Source: Lachnospiraceae bacterium (GTDB lineage: Bacteria > Bacillota > Clostridia > Lachnospirales > Lachnospiraceae). Taken from it: a DNA stretch of 50,037 bases. The DNA is taken from NCBI GenBank assembly GCA_017622795.1, contig JAGAQI010000003.1, positions 1 through 50,037 on the forward strand. Direction: 5' to 3'. Below the pieces are notes generated by a model. That model made no database searches and was not told the DNA's origin. It saw only the letters and a list, made by a program, of their open reading frames with translations. Within the stretch, counting starts at the first letter, position 1. Every line of letters begins with the position of its first letter. The position numbers and the translations under genes were made by a program. Shown here piece after piece: positions 44,001-50,037 of the stretch.

Positions 44001-44483
44001 AACACCTATATTCCGGATACCTTTAAGTTGAATAAGCGGTTGCGTGGTATTACCACCTTTGCGGTGGAACTGGACCGTAAAATCCATATGAAGGGCTTCC
44101 AATTTGTAAAGCAGGAAAAGGCATTTGCTAAGCTTTCTGCAGGAGAAGCGGATTCGGTTTACGGGGATTCTTTTGAACGGAAGGGAAGTTCTGTATGCGG
44201 AATCGGAAATAATGTCACCCTGGTTTTTGAAAACATGAATTTTGGTGAAACAGGTGCATCTGCGCTGACTATTTGCGGAAAAGCACTACATGAGGTGAAT
44301 AATATACGGCTTCTGACGGAATGGGAGGACGGAAGAAAAGAACAGGAATCCCTGGAAGTATTCCATACGGAAGGACCGGAGGAAGTAGTTTTTGCAATTG
44401 CACCAAAGCATGGCAAGGCCAAAGTTTCCTTTGTGTTTTTGCCGGGAAGTGCCTTTGATTTTGACTGGTTTTGTTTTCGATAA
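41016..44483 (+). CDS. Glycoside hydrolase family 2 enzyme (beta-galactosidase-like)
   Basis: 1155 residues, no signal peptide. Residues of about 1-150 are the GH2 sugar-binding jelly roll (VVIPHDWLIDQAENLYEDSVGWYRKRI, FLRFEGVYMDCTIFVNG). An Ig-like domain follows, then the TIM barrel, with acid/base Glu in IMWSVGNEIFD (near 385) and nucleophile Glu in MIYGSETSS (near 464). FFLNGEHVKLNGVCLHHDLG is typical of the family. Beyond the barrel come a DUF4982-type domain, Ig/invasin-like domains and a C-terminal GH2_C5-like module (YDNLDFGEFGSDEVEIPVF). Start TTG 41016 follows GAAGGTGGAAG. In this locus it could remove galactose or arabinopyranose side groups from xylan; the sugar is not decided by sequence. 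Confidence 0.87.
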   Translation: MKQKLKYGWEFQKVPIINSEIPESYEENAFYEVVIPHDWLIDQAENLYEDSVGWYRKRIQINVEAQRNYFLRFEGVYMDCTIFVNGNKAGEWKYGYTTFEVDITPFVQQGENEILVKVVHQCPNSRWYTGAGIYRPVWLVEKEAAYFAADGIYVHTEKEGSGYHTELSAELVLPEGRSASEYKVSYQLFDANKCLVAEAVVSAEHPVTDLFVEHAKEWSLEIPYLYELRAELVQANDEKKTSDWERVLDSETVCYGYRTLEFTCDKGFFLNGEHVKLNGVCLHHDLGCLGSAMNKNALRRQLEIMQDMGANAIRTAHNMPAVELMELADEMGILILSESFDCWKKPKNPYDYARFFEEWAERDVANWIRRDRNHPSVIMWSVGNEIFDTHADERGQETLRMLMDLVAKHDPKGNAPATLGSNFMPWPNTQKCADIIKLMGYNYAEKLYEEHHKEHPDWMIYGSETSSIVQSRGVYHFPMSKEILADDDEQCSSLGNSITSWGAPSIEFCITKERDTEYSLGQFLWSGIDYLGEPTPYHGRNSYFGMVDTAGFKKDAFYFYQAGWNDYKKKPVIHIFPYWDFNPGQLIDVRVVSNAPEIELFVNGDSQGRVKLDLRHGNKLTGDWQIPYVPGELYAVAYDENGKVIAEDTKNSFGDAVSICLKADKTEVSADDEELVFVEISMEDAAGNPVENANNRVHVTVSGDGMLAGLDNGDSTDCDQYQTNSKCLFSGKLLAVVRSNGSVGEIKVSVTSEGLKERSMVITAVASKTSDCQKAVPEKPLPGEYYRLKDNKDNGITVPIRKIELIPLGPTLLTEECTTTKIRAVLYPKQADVQELTWRVTDDAGVDSTFATIRPDKKHPGEATIEVKGDGAFRVRCMCKNGKQRGYALISVLEYKAEGLGVRNLNPYDFLSASLFSATGGLIGNGNERGISTQRDGVSWVAYDNLDFGEFGSDEVEIPVFSFGGATPFTFWEGIPHAEGSRIIGAKDYILPSVWNTYIPDTFKLNKRLRGITTFAVELDRKIHMKGFQFVKQEKAFAKLSAGEADSVYGDSFERKGSSVCGIGNNVTLVFENMNFGETGASALTICGKALHEVNNIRLLTEWEDGRKEQESLEVFHTEGPEEVVFAIAPKHGKAKVSFVFLPGSAFDFDWFCFR

Positions 44484-44611
44484 TGTTGATATGAACAATT
44501 TAGCAAAGATAGAGAAATGAATCACAATAGTCGGGAAGCGTTTTTTGTCAGATTGAGGTAAAATTATGATAACATGCTTTATGTATATCATGAAAAAGAG
44601 AGGAAGCAAAA

Positions 44612-46678
44612 ATGAAAAAGTTTAAAGGATTATTTGCGGCGGTTCTGGCCGTGACATTGTGCCTTGGAGTTTTGCCGGCAAAGCCGATGCAGACACAGGC
44701 AGCAGAAAATTTAATTGTAAACGGAAATTTTGACGATCCGAATAATCTGGAGGTATGGAACGGTGCCGGACATAACGGCGGGGCTACCGTGACTTGTGAG
44801 GTTTCCGATACACCAATCGGACCGGACAAGATCATGACCTACGGTAAAATTACAAACAGAACTTCCAATTATAATGGCTTTGCATATGATGTAGCGGGCT
44901 TAGTGGAAGACGGCGTAGTCTACAAATATTCTTTCTGGGTAATGTTAGATCCGGAAGATTATAAAGATGCACCGGAGGCACAGCGTACCGTGGAAATTTC
45001 CCCACACATGAGAGCGAATGGCACGGATAGTTACAGCCAGGGCGTGGGCGGAACTACCCGTCAGGTATTGGAGCCGGGTGTATGGACACAGTTTACCGGT
45101 ACCTTCAGCCCATCCTGGAACGGTGCAAACTTAGAAACTCTTGCCCTTCGTTTCTTAGAGCAGGGGGAAAGCTACGGCAGCGGTCCCGGCGTAAAGGGTA
45201 CTTATTATCTTACCGGTGTGGAATTATATCTCCCGGATCAGGAACCGAAGCTGATTCAGACGAACATTGTGGACTTGAAGAATGCGGTAAATAAAAGACT
45301 TGGTGAAAACGGTGAATTCATTGTGGGAACAGGTCTTACCCAGGATACTTTGTCCGATATCGAAGAACTTGGTTTAATCACAAAGCATTTCAATGCGGTT
45401 ACTATCGGTAATGAATTAAAGCCGGATGCTATGTTTGGTTATGCATCCGCAAATCCGAGAACCGAAACCGTAACCTTTAACGGAGAAGAATTATTGGTAC
45501 CTGTACTGGATTATTCCCGTGCGGAACGTTGCCTCAATTATATTTTAAAGTGGAACAGCCAGAATCCAAAGGATATTATCAAGGTGCGCGGTCACGTGTT
45601 GTTGTGGCACTCCCAGACGCCGGAGTGGTTCTTCCACGAAAATTACAGTCTGGCAAAGCCGCTGGTAAGTGCAGAAACCATGACAAAGCGTCTGGAATGG
45701 TACATTGCCACCATGGCAGAGCACTTTACTGGTCCGGACAGTAAATATGCCGGTATGTTCTATGCCTGGGACGTAGTAAACGAAGCAGTCAGCGACAGCT
45801 CCGGCACCTACCGTTCCGATAACGAAAATTCCATGTGGTGGAAGGTATACCAGAGCAACGAATTTATTATTCAGGCATTCCGTTTTGCCAACAAGTATAT
45901 GCCTGCAGATGTGGACTTGTATTATAACGACTATAATGAATGCAGCGTAAAGAAGAGTGCAGGTATTGTGCAGCTTCTTAAGGATGTAAAGGCTGCAGAA
46001 GGTACCCGTATCGACGGTATGGGTATGCAGGAGCATAACAAAACTATGTCCAGCCCAATGCCATCCGATTTTGAAAGAGCAGTGCGTGCCTATGCGGAAG
46101 TGGTAGACCAGATTCAGATTACCGAGTGGGATGTAAAGAACAGTACTTCCTTTATTCCAACGGAAAAGGGTTTGGAAAACGAATACTTAAAGCAGGCGGA
46201 TTATTATCATTCCTTCTATGAATCCATTAAGAAGCTCCGCGCGGAAGGTATCAATATTTCCGGTATGACCTTCTGGGGTGTTATCGATACCCGCTCCTGG
46301 TTACAGGAAAAAAGTACAGTAGGTGGCGGTGCAGACGGTTTATCTATCCAGCATCCGTTACTGTTTGACGGCGGCTATCAGGCAAAACCTGCCTTTTGGG
46401 CATTTGCGGATGAAACCAGATTCCAGAAGATGGTAAATCCGACTCCTACGCCTACCATTAAGCCGACGGAGGCTCCGACACCGACTCCGGAACCAACCGT
46501 GGAACCAACCTTAGCACCAAGTGCAACCCCGGTTCCTACAGAAGCCCCGGCAATCGATGAACCGGCAAATCAGGACGGCGGAGTCAGCGGTGCAGTAATT
46601 ACTGCGGCAGTTGTGGCGGCAGTTGCTTTGGTGGCAGCAGGCGCGGCAATAGCAATTAAGAAAAAAAGAGGAAACTAA
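44612..46678 (+). CDS. Membrane-anchored CBM22-like/GH10 xylanase
   Basis: 688 residues. A cleavable signal peptide (ending MQTQAAEN) is followed by a CBM22-like module (about 32-210; NLIVNGNFDDPNNLEVWNG, YKYSFWVMLD, FTGTFSPSW), then a GH10 barrel. Acid/base Glu is in AWDVVNEAVSD (near 391), nucleophile in QIQITEWDVKN (near 505); VRGHVLLWHSQTPEWFF is diagnostic. A Thr/Pro linker (about 612-655) and a C-terminal hydrophobic helix with KKKRGN keep it in the membrane; there is no LPXTG, so it is not sortase-anchored. This is the CBM-bearing surface xylanase of the locus, with a 128-base gap upstream that may hold a second promoter (TTGTCA at 44545). Confidence 0.93.
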   Translation: MKKFKGLFAAVLAVTLCLGVLPAKPMQTQAAENLIVNGNFDDPNNLEVWNGAGHNGGATVTCEVSDTPIGPDKIMTYGKITNRTSNYNGFAYDVAGLVEDGVVYKYSFWVMLDPEDYKDAPEAQRTVEISPHMRANGTDSYSQGVGGTTRQVLEPGVWTQFTGTFSPSWNGANLETLALRFLEQGESYGSGPGVKGTYYLTGVELYLPDQEPKLIQTNIVDLKNAVNKRLGENGEFIVGTGLTQDTLSDIEELGLITKHFNAVTIGNELKPDAMFGYASANPRTETVTFNGEELLVPVLDYSRAERCLNYILKWNSQNPKDIIKVRGHVLLWHSQTPEWFFHENYSLAKPLVSAETMTKRLEWYIATMAEHFTGPDSKYAGMFYAWDVVNEAVSDSSGTYRSDNENSMWWKVYQSNEFIIQAFRFANKYMPADVDLYYNDYNECSVKKSAGIVQLLKDVKAAEGTRIDGMGMQEHNKTMSSPMPSDFERAVRAYAEVVDQIQITEWDVKNSTSFIPTEKGLENEYLKQADYYHSFYESIKKLRAEGINISGMTFWGVIDTRSWLQEKSTVGGGADGLSIQHPLLFDGGYQAKPAFWAFADETRFQKMVNPTPTPTIKPTEAPTPTPEPTVEPTLAPSATPVPTEAPAIDEPANQDGGVSGAVITAAVVAAVALVAAGAAIAIKKKRGN

Positions 46679-46680
46679 CT

Positions 46681-48837
46681 ATGGACATCGTAAAAAATAA
46701 AGAGAAAATTGCAGAATTCAGAAAACGCGCCGCAGAGCTTGTGGCGCAGATGACCTTAGAAGAAAAGGTGGGCCAGACTCTTAACTGGGCACCGGGAATC
46801 GACCGCCTGGGTATCAAGAAGTATAACTGGTGGAACGAAGCACTTCACGGCGTGGCACGTGCAGGTGTGGCTACCGTATTTCCACAGGCTATCGGTCTTG
46901 CGGCTACGTTTGATGAAGATTTCTTAGAGGAAATCGCAGACGCTATCTCCACAGAGGGCCGTGCTAAGTTTAATATGCAGCAGGCATCGGACGACGGCGA
47001 CATTTACAAGGGTTTAACCTTCTGGTCTCCGAACGTAAATATTTTTCGTGACCCACGCTGGGGCCGCGGCCATGAAACCTTTGGTGAAGACCCGTATCTT
47101 ACTTCCCGCCTGGGTGTACGTTTCATCCAGGGCTTACAGGGCCATGATGAAAATTACTTAAAGGCAGCGGCTTGTGCAAAGCACTTTGCGGTACATAGCG
47201 GTCCGGAAGGTGTCCGCCATAGCTTTGATGCAGTGGCATCCAAGCAGGACATGAGAGAAACTTACCTTCCTGCCTTCAAGGCCTGCGTACAGGAAGCAAA
47301 GGTAGAGGCAGTGATGGGTGCGTATAACCGGACCAACGGCCAGCCTTGCTGCGGTCATAAAGAATTATTGCAGGACATCTTAAGAGACGAATGGGGCTTT
47401 GAGGGTCATGTAGTCAGCGACTGCTGGGCGATCAAGGATTTCCACGAAGGCCACCTGGTAACAAAGACTCCGGTAGAGTCTGTTTCCATGGCAATGAACA
47501 ACGGATGTGACTTAAACTGCGGTAACTTATTCCATTACTTAAAGCAGGCGGTGGAAGAGGGCAGAGTAAAAGAGTCCCGTCTGGATGAAGCTTTAGTAAA
47601 CTTATTCACTACCAGAATGAAGCTGGGTGTTTTTGATAAGTTAGAAGACAACAAGTATAACAATATTCCTTACTCCGTAGTTGACTCTAAGCCAATGCGT
47701 GAGTTAAACCGTAAGGCAGCAGAAAAGTGTATCGTTCTGTTAAAGAATGAAGATAACTTCCTGCCACTGGATAAGTCCAAGATTAAGACAGTAGGTGTGA
47801 TCGGACCAAACGCTAACAGCCGTGCAGCTTTAGTTGGTAACTACGAAGGTACCGCATCCCGTTACGTAACCGTGCTGGAAGGTCTTCAGGACTACCTTGG
47901 TGACGATGTACGCGTTATGACTTCCGAAGGCTGCCACTTAAGTCACCAGAAGGCACAGGGCCTTGGCGAGGTGGATGACCGTCTTTCCGAAGTTCGCGGT
48001 GTTTGTGCTGAAAGTGATGTTGTGATTGCATGCTTAGGTTTAGATGCAACACTGGAAGGTGAAGAAGGCGATACCGGTAATGAATTTGCCAGCGGTGATA
48101 AGCCTAACTTGAATCTTCCTGGCTTACAGCAGCATATCTTAGAAGAAATTTATGCCTGCGGAAAGCCGGTAGTGCTTGTTCTGTTATCCGGTTCCGCACT
48201 GGCGGTGAACTGGGCAGATGAACATGTCCCTGCCATTATCCAGGGCTGGTATCCGGGTGCCCAGGGCGGTAAGGCAATTGCTGATATTCTCTTTGGTGAA
48301 AAGAATCCGGAAGGTAAATTACCTGTAACCTTCTACCGTTCCACCGATGAGCTTCCGGAGTTCACCGACTACAGCATGAAGGGCAGAACCTACCGTTACA
48401 TGAAGAGTGAACCGTTATATCCGTTTGGCTTTGGTCTTTCCTATACTACCTTTGCTTACAGTGATGTAAAAGTCGATAAAAATGCTGTGGATGCAGACGG
48501 TGTTACCGTGACTGCAACCGTAACCAATACCGGAAAGTATGACGGTGCAGAAACCCTGCAGGTATATGTTAAGGTAAATCAGGAGAATACTCCGAACGCA
48601 CAGTTAAAGGGTATTAAGAAGATTACTCTTACTGCGGGCGAAAGCAAGACTGTTTCCGTGAAGCTTCCGCAGGAAGCATTCGCCTTGTTTGATGAAGAAG
48701 GAATCCTTCGTTTAACAGAAGGTGATGCAACTGTTTATGTAGGAGGCCATGGTCCGGATGCAAGAAGTTATGCACTTACCGGAACAAAAGCAGAGGAATT
48801 TAAAATTCAGATTGCAGAAAATAAAGTATTAGCATAA
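46681..48837 (+). CDS. GH3 beta-xylosidase-like glycosidase
   Basis: 718 residues without signal peptide. The GH3 N-terminal barrel is seen in NWWNEALHGVARAGVATVFPQAIGLAATFD, LTFWSPNVNIFRDPRWGRGHETFGEDPYL, CAKHFAVHSGPEGVRHSFDA and the nucleophile Asp in HVVSDCWAI (near 247). The alpha/beta sandwich (ECIVLLKNEDNFLPL-like) and a fibronectin type III-like tail complete the fold. The NWWNEALHGVAR pattern is typical of beta-xylosidase/alpha-arabinofuranosidase members rather than beta-glucosidases. It would release xylose from imported xylo-oligosaccharides. It starts 2 bases after the GH10 stop, with AGAGGA upstream. Confidence 0.9.
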   Translation: MDIVKNKEKIAEFRKRAAELVAQMTLEEKVGQTLNWAPGIDRLGIKKYNWWNEALHGVARAGVATVFPQAIGLAATFDEDFLEEIADAISTEGRAKFNMQQASDDGDIYKGLTFWSPNVNIFRDPRWGRGHETFGEDPYLTSRLGVRFIQGLQGHDENYLKAAACAKHFAVHSGPEGVRHSFDAVASKQDMRETYLPAFKACVQEAKVEAVMGAYNRTNGQPCCGHKELLQDILRDEWGFEGHVVSDCWAIKDFHEGHLVTKTPVESVSMAMNNGCDLNCGNLFHYLKQAVEEGRVKESRLDEALVNLFTTRMKLGVFDKLEDNKYNNIPYSVVDSKPMRELNRKAAEKCIVLLKNEDNFLPLDKSKIKTVGVIGPNANSRAALVGNYEGTASRYVTVLEGLQDYLGDDVRVMTSEGCHLSHQKAQGLGEVDDRLSEVRGVCAESDVVIACLGLDATLEGEEGDTGNEFASGDKPNLNLPGLQQHILEEIYACGKPVVLVLLSGSALAVNWADEHVPAIIQGWYPGAQGGKAIADILFGEKNPEGKLPVTFYRSTDELPEFTDYSMKGRTYRYMKSEPLYPFGFGLSYTTFAYSDVKVDKNAVDADGVTVTATVTNTGKYDGAETLQVYVKVNQENTPNAQLKGIKKITLTAGESKTVSVKLPQEAFALFDEEGILRLTEGDATVYVGGHGPDARSYALTGTKAEEFKIQIAENKVLA

Positions 48838-48852
48838 AAATGGAGAATAGAC

Positions 48853-50037
48853 ATGGGCAAAACACCTTGGACACAGCTTTGGCTGGAATACAGAAAAGTG
48901 AATAGCAAAGGCAATGACACTTACATAAAAAACGTGGTGCTTGACGGTTTTGATAAAGAGCATCCGGTGATTAAGAATGCGTTGAAAGAGTTGTTGTACG
49001 GTGTTCAGGGAATGCTTGGTGTCACGGAAGTTCCGGTGTGGGAAAACGGCACAGCTGCAGAACAACCGGCACTTCTGATTAAAAAGCAGATAACAGCTTC
49101 CGGTGAGTTAGAGGGAGCCTACCGTTTGGTAGAGAACTCCGGAAGCTTGTCTCTCCTTGCAGGAGAGGAAACCGGCGTATTATACGGAGTGTTTCACATA
49201 CTCCGTATGATTGCCACTGAAAAATCCCTGCAGGGTTTGGATGAGAAAAAGTCCCCATCCCAGCCGCTGCGTATGATGAATCATTGGGATAACATGGACG
49301 GAAGTATCGAGAGAGGGTATTCCGGCAGATCCTTCTATTTCAGAAACAATGAATTTTTCATTGATGAGCGTACCAGAGACTTTGCAAGATTCATGGCAAG
49401 CATCGGCATCAACGGCATTGTAATTAACAATGTAAATGTGAAGGATGCGGCAACCTACTTAATTACGGAGCGTTACTTTGATAGAGTAACAGAGCTTTCC
49501 GAATTGTTTGCGGAATACGGAATAAAGCTTTACTTGAGCCTGAATTTTGCTTCGCCGCTGGAGCTTGGCGGCCCGAAGAGCGCCGACCCGCTAAATGAAG
49601 AAGTAATTGCCTGGTGGAAGGAAAAAATGGCAGAGGTTTTTGCCAAAGTGCCAAAGCTTGGCGGCTTCTTGGTAAAAGCCGATTCCGAAGGACGTCCGGG
49701 ACCGTTTACCTACGGCAGAACCCAGGCAGACGGAGCCAACATGCTGGCAGACATCGTAAAGCCTTACGGAGCTCTGATTATCTGGCGTTGCTTCGTATAT
49801 AACTGTACCCAGGACTGGAGAGACTACAAGACCGACAGAGCCCGCGCACAGTATGATAACTTTATTGGCATGGATGGCGATTATCACGATAACGTCATCC
49901 TGCAAATTAAAAACGGTCCGATGGACTTCCAGGTAAGAGAACCTGTGGCACCGCTTCTTGGCGGGTTAAAGAAAACCAACCAGATGATGGAAGTGCAGAT
50001 TGCCCAGGAATACACCGGTCATCAGATTGATGTATGC
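48853..50037 (+). CDS. aguA: GH67 alpha-glucuronidase (3' end outside window)
   Basis: 395 codons are present and the frame is open at the window edge; GH67 enzymes have about 670-700 residues. WTQLWLEYRK, LSLLAGEETGVLYGVFHILRMI and PLRMMNHWDNMDGSIERGYSGRSFYF are typical of the N-terminal region. FARFMASIGINGIVINNVNV, YLSLNFASPLELGG, LGGFLVKADSEGRPGPFTYGRTQADGANMLADIV and GDYHDNVILQIKNGPMDFQVREP follow the GH67 catalytic barrel. It removes (4-O-methyl)glucuronic acid from the end of aldouronic oligosaccharides in the cytoplasm. ATG 48853 follows GGAGAATAG and is 15 bases after the GH3 stop. GH67 implies use of glucuronoxylan. Confidence 0.93.
   Translation, partial: MGKTPWTQLWLEYRKVNSKGNDTYIKNVVLDGFDKEHPVIKNALKELLYGVQGMLGVTEVPVWENGTAAEQPALLIKKQITASGELEGAYRLVENSGSLSLLAGEETGVLYGVFHILRMIATEKSLQGLDEKKSPSQPLRMMNHWDNMDGSIERGYSGRSFYFRNNEFFIDERTRDFARFMASIGINGIVINNVNVKDAATYLITERYFDRVTELSELFAEYGIKLYLSLNFASPLELGGPKSADPLNEEVIAWWKEKMAEVFAKVPKLGGFLVKADSEGRPGPFTYGRTQADGANMLADIVKPYGALIIWRCFVYNCTQDWRDYKTDRARAQYDNFIGMDGDYHDNVILQIKNGPMDFQVREPVAPLLGGLKKTNQMMEVQIAQEYTGHQIDVC

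Noticed and set aside
1-50037. tRNA, rRNA or classical insertion sequences
   Set aside because: No tRNA T-loop/acceptor pattern, no rRNA-like stretch, and no DDE or HUH transposase with terminal repeats was recognised by eye; a covariance-model scan could still find small RNAs.

Overview
The window reads as chromosomal DNA of an anaerobic Firmicute of class Clostridia, most likely family Lachnospiraceae (inference). The reasons are the glgC-glgD-spoVG block, a DnaD-like/DnaI-like replication pair, a DUF6514-like gene, Rpn-type nucleases with 'KAEG/GIKQG' tails, Thr-Pro-rich 'TPTPTATPTPEPT' linkers in several surface proteins, and a fibre-degrading xylan locus. No rRNA, tRNA, CRISPR array or classical insertion sequence was recognised.

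Layout. 1-1748: a decayed Rpn-family nuclease gene beside an apparently intact relative. 1823-4835: an autoregulated XRE/S24-like repressor diverging from a DUF6514-like gene, a MerR-methyltransferase fusion, and a compact unit with its own promoter and terminator that encodes one or two very small proteins. 4909-8376: the complete dTDP-L-rhamnose set in the order rfbA-rfbB-rfbD-rfbC. 8487-9575: a convergent HD-GYP protein. 9747-14647: an SbcD/YhaO-like nuclease, a compact membrane-spanning YhaN/Rad50-like ATPase and a class A penicillin-binding protein, with overlapping reading frames between the last two. 14658-15605: two successive imperfect palindromes of about 430-440 bp that fill the gap. 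15649-20768 (minus strand): murC, dnaD-like, dnaI-like and prs, with a cluster of DnaA-box sequences just upstream of dnaD. 21045-23770: glgC, glgD, spoVG. 24015-30684: a surface polysaccharide deacetylase, pth, mfd and a membrane-anchored peptidyl-prolyl isomerase. 30726-33275 (minus strand): a Zn/Cd efflux operon (HMA protein, P1B ATPase, ArsR regulator). 33498-35666: an LtaS-like transferase. 35845-50037: a xylan utilisation locus.

How the genes work together. In the xylan locus, a lipoprotein SGNH esterase, a lipoprotein GH10 xylanase and a membrane-anchored CBM22-like/GH10 xylanase would deacetylate and cut xylan at the cell surface. A second SGNH esterase, a GH2 enzyme, a GH3 beta-xylosidase-like enzyme and a GH67 alpha-glucuronidase all lack signal peptides and would finish imported oligosaccharides in the cytoplasm. 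No transporter or regulator for the locus lies inside the window, and the GH67 gene runs off its right end. The centre of the window is cell-envelope and replication housekeeping.

The least explained feature is the pair of giant palindromes at 14658-15605. Both place the same 19-base motif, TCAAAACATCCTACGGATG, at the same distance from their centres but on opposite strands. Both also carry a small hairpin at the matching place in the other arm, although most of the remaining sequence differs. This looks like a conserved architecture (structured RNA or a palindromic mobile repeat) that I cannot assign to a known family.
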